Positions 18,206 through 25,567 of a stretch of DNA of 64,000 bases are shown piece by piece (position 1 is the stretch's first letter; each line of letters starts with the position of its first letter). A program made the position numbers and the translations under genes. Source of the DNA: Sphingopyxis sp. (GTDB lineage Bacteria; Pseudomonadota; Alphaproteobacteria; Sphingomonadales; Sphingomonadaceae); the NCBI GenBank assembly GCA_016463225.1, contig JAEMRT010000009.1, positions 1 through 64,000 of the forward strand. Reading direction: 5' to 3'. The notes beneath the pieces are model-generated. The model saw only the letters and a program-made list of their open reading frames with translations, was not told where the DNA came from and searched no databases.

Positions 18206-19405
18206 TCAGCCTGCCATCAGCCCCAGCAACTGGTCTGCCGGCACAGGCCCCGACTTCAAAAACCCCTGCCATGACGCGACCCCCAGTTCGGACAGGCGCG
18301 CCAGCTGGCGTTCATTCTCGATCCCCTCGGCCACCACCAGCAGCCCGAGCGCCCGCGCCAGATCGACGATCGCGCGCACGACAATGCGGTCGCGGTCGCT
18401 GCCGTCGATGGTGCGGGTGAAGCCGCTGTCGATCTTGAGATAATCGATCGGCAGCCGCGCCAGCAGCGACAGGCTGGAATAGCCGGTGCCGAAATCGTCG
18501 ATCGCGATCGCGCAGCCGAGCGCACGGATCTGCGCCAGCTGTTCCGCGGCGCTCGCCGGATCGCTGAGCATCGCCTGCTCGGTCAGTTCGAGCGTCAGCC
18601 GGTCGGGATCGACCTTGGCCGCTTTCGCCATCGCGGCAAACCGGCCCGCAAATTCGGGATCGCCGAGATCGGCGGCGGTGATGTTGAGCGAGACACGCAG
18701 CTTGGCCAGCGATTTGGGCCAGTTCGCCATTTCGGCGAGCGCGACGCGGTGGGCATGTTCGGTCAGCTCGCATTCGAGCCGCGCCGCGCGCGCTGCGGTT
18801 ACCAGCGGCCCGGCGCCGAGCAGGCCGAGTTCGGGATGTTGCCAGCGCAGCAACGCCTCGACCCCGATCATGTCACCGGTGCCGACATCATATTGCGGCT
18901 GGTAATGGATCAGCACCTCGTCGCCCGACAGCGCAGCATGCACCATCACCCCATCGCGCGCCGAGGCGGGCCGCGCCAGCTGGTCGCCCGCGGTGCGCAG
19001 CTGCTCGGCGACCGATTCGTCACGGGTGATCAGCGCCGCGGCGATGCGGATCGACAGCCGCCCGTTCGGGTCGCCGACGATCGGTTCGGCCAGCGCGACA
19101 TGCAGCGCCCGTTCCTGCGCGCGCAATGCCCCTAGCGACATCGGCGCCGACGGCACGATCAGGAAGCGTGGCCCGTCGAGCCGGTCGACGCACGACCCCT
19201 GCCCGAATTCGTCGCTGGCGAAATTTTCGAGCCGCCGCCCGATTTCGTCGAGCACCGCGTCGCCGGTTGCGGTCCCGGCACTGTTGTTGATCCGCGCCAT
19301 CTGGTCGATCTGGACCAGGATGACGCCGGCGTCGGCATCGTGGCGCGCGTGCAGGGCTTCGAGTTTTCGGACGCACGCGGAAAGGGTTTCGGATAAGCGA
19401 TTCAT
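18206..19405 (-). CDS. EAL phosphodiesterase with a degenerate GGDEF domain
   Basis: A 399-residue protein. Residues 1-140 fold like a GGDEF domain (VILVQIDQMARINNSAG), but the active loop reads RLDGPRF instead of GG(D/E)EF, so cyclase activity is unlikely. Residues 155-399 are an EAL domain with catalytic features present: GVEALLRW, LNITAADL, ELTEQA, AIDDFGTGYSS, YLKIDSGF, VVAEGIEN. It should hydrolyse cyclic-di-GMP. No membrane segment or sensor domain is visible. It converges on mfd. Confidence 0.88.
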   Translation of the reverse strand: MNRLSETLSACVRKLEALHARHDADAGVILVQIDQMARINNSAGTATGDAVLDEIGRRLENFASDEFGQGSCVDRLDGPRFLIVPSAPMSLGALRAQERALHVALAEPIVGDPNGRLSIRIAAALITRDESVAEQLRTAGDQLARPASARDGVMVHAALSGDEVLIHYQPQYDVGTGDMIGVEALLRWQHPELGLLGAGPLVTAARAARLECELTEHAHRVALAEMANWPKSLAKLRVSLNITAADLGDPEFAGRFAAMAKAAKVDPDRLTLELTEQAMLSDPASAAEQLAQIRALGCAIAIDDFGTGYSSLSLLARLPIDYLKIDSGFTRTIDGSDRDRIVVRAIVDLARALGLLVVAEGIENERQLARLSELGVASWQGFLKSGPVPADQLLGLMAG

Positions 19406-19464
19406 GGCGTCCCCCTAGCAGGCTTTACTTGCCAAGTTCCTGCCTTTTGCATCACAAGGGCGGT

Positions 19465-20481
19465 GTGGCTGCCACATTTTCCCAACCTGCCGCATCGACG
19501 GCGCCTTTGATCGACGGTCATGGCCGACGAATCAGTTACTTGCGCCTGTCGGTCACCGACCGCTGCGACCTGCGCTGCCGTTATTGCATGGCCGAAGACA
19601 TGGTCTTCCTGCCCAAATCGGCGGTGCTCAGCATCGAGGAAATGGGCGAACTGGCCGAGCGATTCGTCGCGCGCGGGATTCGCCGCATCCGCCTGACGGG
19701 CGGCGAGCCGCTGGTGCGACGCGGCATCGATACGCTGGCGATGCGGCTGGGCGCGATGATCGGGCACGGCCTCAACGAACTCACCCTGACCACCAACGGC
19801 ATGCGGCTGGCCGAATATGCGCCGATGCTGGCGGCAGCGGGGGTGCGGCGGATCAATGTCAGCCTTGATACGCTGGATGCTGCGGCGTTTCGCCACATCA
19901 CCCGCGTCGGCGATGTCAATGTCGCGCTGGGCGGGATCGCTGCGGCCCGCGCTGCCGGGCTCGCGGTGAAGATCAACATGGTCGCGCTCGCAGGGCTCAA
20001 CGAAGACCAGTTGCTGCCGATGCTCGATTACTGCGCCGCGTCCGGCTGCGACCTCACGCTGATCGAAACGATGCCGCTCGGCGAGGTCGAAGCCGACCGC
20101 AGCGACCATTATATCCCGCTCCACCATTTCATTGCCCCGCTGCGCGAAACCAGCGCCATCTATCCGGTCGAGAAACGCACCGGCGGGCCCGCACGCTACT
20201 TCGCAATCGAGGACAGCCCGGTCACGCTCGGCCTGATCACGCCGCTGTCCGACAATTTCTGCGCCACGTGCAACCGCATCCGCCTGACCGTCGAGGGGCG
20301 CGTCTATATGTGTCTGGGGCAGGACGACCATGTCGACCTGCGCACGGCGCTCCGCGACGCTGGCGACGTCGATGGGTTGATTGATCTGGCATTGGCTGGC
20401 AAACCCCGCGCGCATGACTTTCATATCGAACGAAAGTCCACACCGGCGGTCGCGCGTCATATGAGTGCAACGGGCGGCTAG
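19465..20481 (+). CDS. moaA: GTP 3',8-cyclase MoaA
   Basis: A radical-SAM enzyme for the first step of molybdenum cofactor synthesis. The SAM cluster motif is CDLRCRYC, followed by GGEPLVRRG. The second C-terminal cluster is FCATCNRIRLT plus YMCLG. The protein is 338 residues from the GTG at 19465, which follows an AAGGGCG ribosome site; a TTG at 19429 would add 12 residues. The terminal glycine pair needed for activity is present (SATGG). nadK follows 30 bp later. Confidence 0.94.
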   Translation: MAATFSQPAASTAPLIDGHGRRISYLRLSVTDRCDLRCRYCMAEDMVFLPKSAVLSIEEMGELAERFVARGIRRIRLTGGEPLVRRGIDTLAMRLGAMIGHGLNELTLTTNGMRLAEYAPMLAAAGVRRINVSLDTLDAAAFRHITRVGDVNVALGGIAAARAAGLAVKINMVALAGLNEDQLLPMLDYCAASGCDLTLIETMPLGEVEADRSDHYIPLHHFIAPLRETSAIYPVEKRTGGPARYFAIEDSPVTLGLITPLSDNFCATCNRIRLTVEGRVYMCLGQDDHVDLRTALRDAGDVDGLIDLALAGKPRAHDFHIERKSTPAVARHMSATGG

Positions 20482-20511
20482 TCGGCCGCCCGCGAGGGGA
20501 ACCGGACCAAT

Positions 20512-21282
20512 ATGCATCGCAAGATCGCGCTTGTCGCATCGAACGCGCCCGCCGCCATGGAAGCCGAGGCCGAGCTGCGCCCGCTCTATGACTTCGTCGA
20601 TCTGAACGAGGCCGATTTGCTGATCGCGCTCGGCGGCGACGGTTTCCTGCTCCACATGCTGCACCAGTTGCTCGACCAGCGCCGCAGCATGCCGGTGTTC
20701 GGGATGAACCGCGGCACGATCGGCTTTTTGATGAACGAGTTTCGCATCGAAGGGCTGATCGACCGGCTCGCCGCGGCGCGACCCTTTTTGATCCATCCGC
20801 TGAGCGGCGACATCACGACGATCAGCGGCGAGCGCCACATCCTGCCCGCGATCAACGAAATTTCACTGCTCCGCGAAACGCGCCAGGCAGCAAAGCTCGA
20901 AGTGATCATCAACGAAAAGACGATGCTCGAGGAACTCGCCTGCGACGGCGTGCTGGTGTCGACCCCCGCGGGCTCGACTGCGTACAACCTCAGTGCCAAC
21001 GGCCCGATCCTGCCGCTCGAATCCGAAATGCTGGCGCTGACCCCGATCAGCCCGTTCCGCCCGCGCCGCTGGCGCGGCGCGCTCGTCCCCGAATCGACGA
21101 GCATCCGCTTCAACGTCCGCGAGGCCGCGAAACGCCCGGTCAGCGCGGTCGCCGACCAGCGCGAAATCCGCGATGTGAAGACGGTGCTGGTCACCACCGA
21201 CCGCAGCCGGCCGCTGACTTTGCTGTTCGATCCCGACCAGGGGCTCGACGAACGCATCGCAATGGAACAATTTATCGTCTGA
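20512..21282 (+). CDS. nadK: NAD kinase
   Basis: A 256-residue NAD kinase that makes NADP+ from NAD+ and ATP. Family motifs are ALGGDGFLLHMLH (GGDG), GMNRGTIGFLMN, NEISLLRET and STPAGSTAYNLSANGPILP. A GAGGGG ribosome site precedes the ATG. It is probably co-transcribed with moaA and is followed by tRNA-Asn. Confidence 0.96.
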   Translation: MHRKIALVASNAPAAMEAEAELRPLYDFVDLNEADLLIALGGDGFLLHMLHQLLDQRRSMPVFGMNRGTIGFLMNEFRIEGLIDRLAAARPFLIHPLSGDITTISGERHILPAINEISLLRETRQAAKLEVIINEKTMLEELACDGVLVSTPAGSTAYNLSANGPILPLESEMLALTPISPFRPRRWRGALVPESTSIRFNVREAAKRPVSAVADQREIRDVKTVLVTTDRSRPLTLLFDPDQGLDERIAMEQFIV

Positions 21283-21365
21283 ACCGAGCCTGTCGCGCCA
21301 AAACCCTCTTGATAAAGTTGGCGACCCACGGCAAAGGGGCCGCCTTGCCCGCGTCAGCGGGATGT

Positions 21366-21440
21366 TCCTCGGTAGCTCAGTGGTAGAGCAATCGACTGTT
21401 AATCGATCGGTCGTAGGTTCGAATCCTACCCGGGGAGCCA
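21366..21440 (+). tRNA. tRNA-Asn(GTT)
   Basis: A 75-nt cloverleaf with CCA encoded. The acceptor stem TCCTCGG pairs with CCGGGGA, the D arm reads GCTCAGTGGTAGAGC, the anticodon stem-loop is ATCGA-CTGTTAA-TCGAT giving anticodon GTT, and the T arm is GTAGGTTCGAATCCTAC. Its 3' end is the boundary of a mobile-element remnant (see the recombinase pseudogene and the 13-bp repeat). Confidence 0.97.
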
Positions 21441-21990
21441 TTTCTTACTTTTGCCGGTTTTGGCGCTGGAAGCGCCCTCCCCGGCCTCTGCGCGAGGCAG
21501 GCTTTCCACAATTATATCAAAGGGTTTGCGGAAGGTCGCGGACACCTGTCCATCCTTGTACGAACAGTTCGATAGTAAATGGTGGAGGATGTTTCGTTTA
21601 CCAGCGAACTTGGCCTCTGCGAACATGCGCCGTGCGTGCTTGGCAATAGCAAGGAGCGCAATGCCGTCGTCACTATAGGCGTGATCGGCGTCGGACAGGC
21701 GATCGACTCCCGCGAAAACCCCTTCAGGTCCTCAGGATAGTCTTCCGAAATTCGGGCGAAGAGCGCTTCGTCCAGCTTGCCATCGACGTGGTCAAAATAG
21801 CCTGCTTCATACGCTCGCGAATAGCGTCCCGGTCGCGGCGCAGGCGTTCGAGAACCCGTGCGTGCTCGGTTTCGATGAGGTCGCTGTTTTCTTTCAGGGC
21901 CTGACCGAGCCACTGATGCATTCGCCGCGTCATCGACACCCTCGCCACGATATCGACAAACTGCTCGAGCAGCTTCTTCTGGCGCACCTA
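21426..21990 (-). pseudogene. Remnant of a large serine recombinase, C-terminal half
   Basis: Three overlapping minus-strand frames together read like the end of a resolvase/invertase-family recombinase: a coiled coil (ALKENSDLIETEHARVLERL, 21724-21987), then YFDHVDGKLDEALFARISEDY in a second frame, then KRNILHHLLSNCSYKDGQVS and ATFRKPFDII in a third, ending in KSKKWLPG. At least two frameshifts break it, and the catalytic N-terminal domain is missing. Its TAG stop lies inside tRNA-Asn, typical of an integrase next to its attachment site. Confidence 0.75.
21434..21446. repeat. Possible left attachment repeat at the tRNA-Asn 3' end
   Basis: GGAGCCATTTCTT covers the last 7 bases of tRNA-Asn and 6 bases beyond. 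The same 13 bases occur at 51972-51984, followed in both places by similar sequence (TTTTGC-GTTTT-GCGC). This fits an att-like repeat bounding a 30.5-kb interval, but the length is short. Confidence 0.45.
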
Positions 21991-21994
21991 GGGT

Positions 21995-22180
21995 TCCTTG
22001 CAGTTTTCCTTGTACCGGCTCAAAGCCCCGGCTGCGGAGCAGATGCAGCGCTTTCAGGCCATAGGGACAGATATGATGCTCCATCACCATGCGATAGATG
22101 GTCGCGCGCGGCTTGCTCGAAACCGCCGTACCGGTAAGCGCTGGCGCGCTTTCGCTCGCATGCTGAACCTGCATATTCAT
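21995..22180 (-). pseudogene. Truncated glutaredoxin-like gene
   Basis: The first 62 residues read as a glutaredoxin-fold start: ATIYRMVMEHHICPYGLKAL then HLLRSRGF. This matches the N-terminus of glutaredoxin-type proteins found beside MerR regulators, with a CPYG instead of CPYC active site. After LQG the frame runs straight into the recombinase remnant, so the rest of the gene was lost, probably by a deletion that joined the two. It lies downstream of the MerR operator in the orientation MerR would control. Confidence 0.65.
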
Positions 22181-22216
22181 CGATCCGCCTTTCTTGATTC
22201 CCGATCGCTCCCCGCT

Positions 22217-22247
22217 ATTTGGGTTCCGTACCATAGTACGGAGTCAG
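22217..22247 (-). promoter_or_regulatory. MerR-type operator/promoter
   Basis: A perfect dyad TCCGTAC-CATA-GTACGGA (22225-22242) lies between minus-strand elements CTGACT (-35) and CCAAAT (-10) with the overlong 19-bp spacer typical of MerR-activated promoters. The dyad resembles the mer operator (CTCCGTAC...GTACGGA). It would drive the now broken glutaredoxin gene; merR itself is divergent. Confidence 0.75.
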
Positions 22248-22260
22248 GATCTTGCGTGAC

Positions 22261-22653
22261 ATGACCATAGGCCAGCTTGCTCGGCAGGGCGGCGTCAATG
22301 TCGAGACGATCCGCTATTACCAGCGCCGCGGGCCCGTTCCGGATCAATTGGCCAGCACCACGTCGGAAAGCCGGGTCCGGCGCTATGACCAGGCAATTAT
22401 GCGCCGCCTTCGCTTCATCAAATCGGCGCAGGCAACGGGATTCACGCTCACAGAGATTGTCGAACGGCTTGAACTCGACGCGTCGAGTGACCGTGCGCGA
22501 GCGCGCGAGCTGGCCGACGCGCGCATCACCGCGATCGAGAAGACGATCGGCGAACTTGATGCAGCCCGGCGCGCGCTTGTCGGCCTCTCACGCCAACGCG
22601 CTGCCGCCGACACGCCCCATTGCCCGATCATATCGACGTTCGAACAGGTCTAG
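22261..22653 (+). CDS. MerR family transcriptional regulator
   Basis: A 130-residue MerR-family activator: winged helix with IGQLARQGGVNVETIRYYQR, a dimerisation coiled coil, and a C-terminal PHCPIIS segment. Mercury MerR uses three cysteines; here only the single Cys of the HCPI motif is visible, so the protein is more like the MerR relatives that pair with redox or metal genes than a proven Hg sensor. The ATG at 22261 was chosen over a TTG at 22252. It converges on copD. Confidence 0.85.
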   Translation: MTIGQLARQGGVNVETIRYYQRRGPVPDQLASTTSESRVRRYDQAIMRRLRFIKSAQATGFTLTEIVERLELDASSDRARARELADARITAIEKTIGELDAARRALVGLSRQRAAADTPHCPIISTFEQV

Positions 22654-22715
22654 CCCGGAACAGACCTTGGGGACGGAAGGCGGTGCCGGCACTTGTCTGC
22701 TCCTCTCCGCTGCGA

Positions 22716-23654
22716 TCAATCGGCCGCGAACGGTTCCAGCATTCCCAGCCAGGCCAGGAGCGCGAGGATGGCGAGCCCCGCTGCGACTTCGAGCTGGATG
22801 CTGGCGCGAATGGCCGCGGCGGCGCTGCCGGGGTCCGCATCGGGACTTGCGACGGCTGCGCGAAGCGCCGGGGTCAGGCGCCAGCGGTTCGCGGCGGCAA
22901 GGCCCAGCATCGCGGCGAATAACATAAGTTTCACGAGGAGAAGCCGGCCATAGGGCGAGGCGAGCGATTGCGTCACATGCGCGGCGCCGATGACGATTTG
23001 ACCGTTGATAAGGCCGGTCGCTGCGATGACGAGCACGCAGAGCGTTCCGACGCGCGCGAATTGGTCGAGGCCGCGCGCCGCAAGGGCAAGGCGCGCTTCG
23101 CGACCCGGGGCGCCAGGCCTGAGCAGCAGCAGGAAGGCGGCTATGGCACCGAGCCAGATCGCGGCGGCGATCATGTGAAGCGCGTCGCTTGCGCGGTGGA
23201 GCCAGCCGGCGGCGCCTTCGGTCGCGCCGGCATGACCCGCCCAGGCCAGAGTTGTGAGCGCCGCCGAACCGGCGGCAAACAGGATCGCAGCGGCAGGCGT
23301 GGGCCGGCGGCCGAGCCGAAAGCTCGCCGCGACCGCGACAAGCAGCGCGGCGATGCGCACCAGCCAGGCGGCGCCGACGTCGGTCTCGCGGATCATCGCC
23401 AGAAACATCGCGGTATCGACCGCGAAGACGCCGACGCCCTGCATGGCGGCGGTCAGCACCGCCATGCCGCCCACGGATAGAAGCAGCGCGAATGCGCAAA
23501 GCCATGGCTGCGGCCGGAAAAAGGGTGATGCGAGCGCCCGGTCGCGGCGCTCGGCGGGCGTCAGCACATAGAGCGGAAAGGCCGCAAGCCCTGCGATGAG
23601 CATCAGGTTGGCGAAAAGCGCGAACCGGACACCCATCAACAGGAGATCGGTCAC
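22716..23654 (-). CDS. copD: Copper resistance membrane protein CopD
   Basis: A 312-residue inner-membrane protein with eight hydrophobic segments and the CopD domain (WLHRASDALHMIAAAIWLGA, ATGLINGQIVIG, GRLLLVKLMLFAAML). CopD works with CopC to handle periplasmic copper. The start lies 4 bp after the copC stop, so the two form an operon copC-copD. Confidence 0.9.
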   Translation of the reverse strand: MTDLLLMGVRFALFANLMLIAGLAAFPLYVLTPAERRDRALASPFFRPQPWLCAFALLLSVGGMAVLTAAMQGVGVFAVDTAMFLAMIRETDVGAAWLVRIAALLVAVAASFRLGRRPTPAAAILFAAGSAALTTLAWAGHAGATEGAAGWLHRASDALHMIAAAIWLGAIAAFLLLLRPGAPGREARLALAARGLDQFARVGTLCVLVIAATGLINGQIVIGAAHVTQSLASPYGRLLLVKLMLFAAMLGLAAANRWRLTPALRAAVASPDADPGSAAAAIRASIQLEVAAGLAILALLAWLGMLEPFAAD

Positions 23655-23658
23655 TTTC

Positions 23659-24042
23659 CTATTTCACGGTAAAGGCGAATTCGCCTTCCATGCGGTGCGT
23701 GTCGGCACCCGCCGCCGACCATTTGACCTTGTAGCTGCCGGGGACGAGTGCGCGCTTGGCCGCGAGCGTCATCGACTTGCCGTCCTTGCCCATCGTCGGC
23801 GTCGCCGCGATCCTCATCGGCGCATGATTGGCCATGCCGGGCATCCCGGTCATCACCAGCTCGGCTTTCACCGTCGAGGCGATGAGCTTTTCATTGAACC
23901 GGAGGCTGACCGAGGTCACCTTCGAAACGGTCGTATTCGCGGCGGGGGTCGAACCGACGAGCTTGGCGTGGGCGCTTGCCGCAGTCGGCGCGAGAAGCAT
24001 CGCGAGAGCGGCGGCCGCAGCGGGGAGAATGGACTTGATCAT
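23659..24042 (-). CDS. copC: Periplasmic copper-binding protein CopC
   Basis: A 127-residue CopC-family protein. A Sec signal peptide ends ...TAASA, leaving the mature N-terminus HAKL; an N-terminal His is a Cu(II) ligand in CopC (histidine brace). Other candidate ligands are the His in NHAPMRI and in DTHRMEGEF. The body is the CopC beta sandwich (TVSKVTSVSLRFNEKLIAS). It is divergent from the sigma-factor module, with 145 bp between starts. Confidence 0.92.
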   Translation of the reverse strand: MIKSILPAAAAALAMLLAPTAASAHAKLVGSTPAANTTVSKVTSVSLRFNEKLIASTVKAELVMTGMPGMANHAPMRIAATPTMGKDGKSMTLAAKRALVPGSYKVKWSAAGADTHRMEGEFAFTVK

Positions 24043-24187
24043 AAATGCTCCAATTTTGGGTCTGTCCTGCTAATACGCAAATCCGGCGCCCGGCCCTTGG
24101 AAAATCTGTGCCTGATCGTCGCATTATTTCTGAGGGATGATGGGATCGTGCGCGTATGATCTTTGGAAGGGCCAGTAGTAAAAACCA

Positions 24188-24451
24188 ATGGACGAACTCC
24201 GGATCTTGAACGAAGCGAAGGTGCCGGGCGCGCTCGACATGCTCGACGATCGTATTCTTGCGGCGTTGTCGAGCCGGCAGCGCGAGGCGTCCGCGATGCA
24301 GCGGATGTTGGCACTTGCCGCTTTTGTCTCGCTCGGCGGAGGCTTTGTCGTCGGCAGCGCGATCGTTCCGCCTGCCGTGGCCGCGAGCCCGATCACGCCG
24401 CTCATTCCGGCCAGTCCGCTGGCCCCCTCGACCTTGCTGGATTCGCGTTGA
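24188..24451 (+). CDS. CnrY-like membrane anti-sigma factor
   Basis: An 87-residue protein with a charged cytoplasmic N-terminus (MDELRILNEAKVPGALDMLDDRI), one membrane segment (about residues 41-62, LALAAFVSLGGGFVVGSAIV) and a Pro-rich periplasmic tail. Size, topology and position ahead of a CnrX-like sensor and an ECF sigma factor match CnrY of the cnrYXH system, which holds sigma CnrH at the membrane. Sequence identity alone would not identify it; the call rests on context. Its TGA shares a base with the next ATG. Confidence 0.6.
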   Translation: MDELRILNEAKVPGALDMLDDRILAALSSRQREASAMQRMLALAAFVSLGGGFVVGSAIVPPAVAASPITPLIPASPLAPSTLLDSR

Positions 24452-24891
24452 TGACCTCGTCGCATCGCTTGCTGCTCTTCGGTCTCGTCGCCTTTATTGC
24501 GGCGCTTGCCGGGGTTCTCGCCGGGCGTTTCGTCGTCGAGACGCCGCGCGCCAGCGAAACCGAGCTGCACGCGCTTCTCCACAACCAGCTGAAGCTCTCG
24601 GCCGCGCAGCAAGTGAAGATCGACCGCATCGAGGCGAAATTCGCGCTAAGGCGCGATGCACTCGAACTCGACATGCGCGCCGCCAATATCCGGCTCGCAC
24701 AGGCGATCGAGGCCGAACATGGCTATGGTCCCCGCGTGACCGAGGCCATCGACGAGACCCACCGCGTGATGGGCGAGCTGCAGAAGGAAACGCTCCAGCA
24801 TCTGTTCGCGATGCGCGTCGTTCTCGATCGCGAGCAGGCCGCGATGTTCGACAAGACCGTGGTCAAGGCGCTGACCGCCGATGCGCGGTGA
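24451..24891 (+). CDS. CnrX-like periplasmic metal sensor
   Basis: A 146-residue protein with an N-terminal membrane anchor and a helical periplasmic domain. The CnrX metal ligands are all present with exact spacing: HALLH (H40, H44), E61 in RIEAKF, and HLFAM (H117, M121), corresponding to His42, His46, Glu63, His119 and Met123 of CnrX as I remember them. Metal binding would release the sigma factor from the CnrY-like protein. Given its neighbours the inducer may be copper rather than Co/Ni; this is an inference. Confidence 0.8.
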   Translation: MTSSHRLLLFGLVAFIAALAGVLAGRFVVETPRASETELHALLHNQLKLSAAQQVKIDRIEAKFALRRDALELDMRAANIRLAQAIEAEHGYGPRVTEAIDETHRVMGELQKETLQHLFAMRVVLDREQAAMFDKTVVKALTADAR

Positions 24892-25472
24892 GCCTCGATC
24901 TCACGCAATGTAGCGACCGCGAGCTCGCCGCACTTGCACACGCCGGGCAACAGGCGGCCTATCGGGAATTGCTGCGGCGCTACAAGACGCCGGTCTTTCG
25001 CCTGATCCGAGCCAATATCGGCGATCCCGACGAGGCTCTCGACCTGACACAGGAAAGCTTCATCGCAGGCTTTGCCGCGCTCGGTCGCTACGATGCCGAC
25101 CGGCCGTTCCGGATGTGGATCGCGCGGATCGCACTCAACAAGTGCCGCGACTGGGCGCGCCGCCGCTCCGTCCGCTCTTTCTTCGCCCGGGCCCTGCCGC
25201 TCGATAGCGCCCATGACGTCGCCAGCGACGGTCCGGCTCCCGATGCCGAGGCGGCCGATCGCACCGAACTCGCGCGCGTGCGTGCCGCCATGACGCGCCT
25301 CGCACCGAATCTGCGGGAAATCCTCATTCTTCGCGGCGTCGAAGAGCTCAGCCAGGCGGAAACCGCCGAACTGCTCCAGATCAGCGAGAAGACGGTGGAA
25401 ACCCGCCTCTATCGCGCCCGCGCGAAACTGAAAGTGCTTCTTGGCGGAACCTCGCCGCGTGCGGCCGAATGA
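24888..25472 (+). CDS. ECF RNA polymerase sigma factor (CnrH-like)
   Basis: A 194-residue ECF sigma factor starting at a GTG that overlaps the sensor stop by 4 bp. Region 2 reads DEALDLTQESFIAGFAALGRYDADRPFRMWIARIALNKCRDW. Region 4 is LREILILRGVEELSQAETAE followed by LQISEKTVETRLYRARAKLK. It should be the output of the anti-sigma/sensor pair encoded just before it and probably drives copA-copB 95 bp downstream and perhaps copC-copD. I could not define its promoter motif. Confidence 0.88.
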   Translation: MSLDLTQCSDRELAALAHAGQQAAYRELLRRYKTPVFRLIRANIGDPDEALDLTQESFIAGFAALGRYDADRPFRMWIARIALNKCRDWARRRSVRSFFARALPLDSAHDVASDGPAPDAEAADRTELARVRAAMTRLAPNLREILILRGVEELSQAETAELLQISEKTVETRLYRARAKLKVLLGGTSPRAAE

Positions 25473-25567
25473 ATGGCATGCGATCGCTGCCCTTTTTGTG
25501 CGAAGGATGAGGGGCGCAGGGGCGCGCCGCGTATGACTATTGAGACAAGGCGATATTCAGGGATTTT

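Noticed and set aside
19402-20838. 478-codon minus-strand frame over moaA and nadK
   Set aside because: Antisense to two well-recognised genes and low-complexity in composition.
24135-25536. GGATGA...CGTATGA words upstream of both the CnrY-like gene and copA as a sigma-factor promoter
   Set aside because: The spacers are 12 and 19 bp, so they cannot be one promoter type; probably chance.
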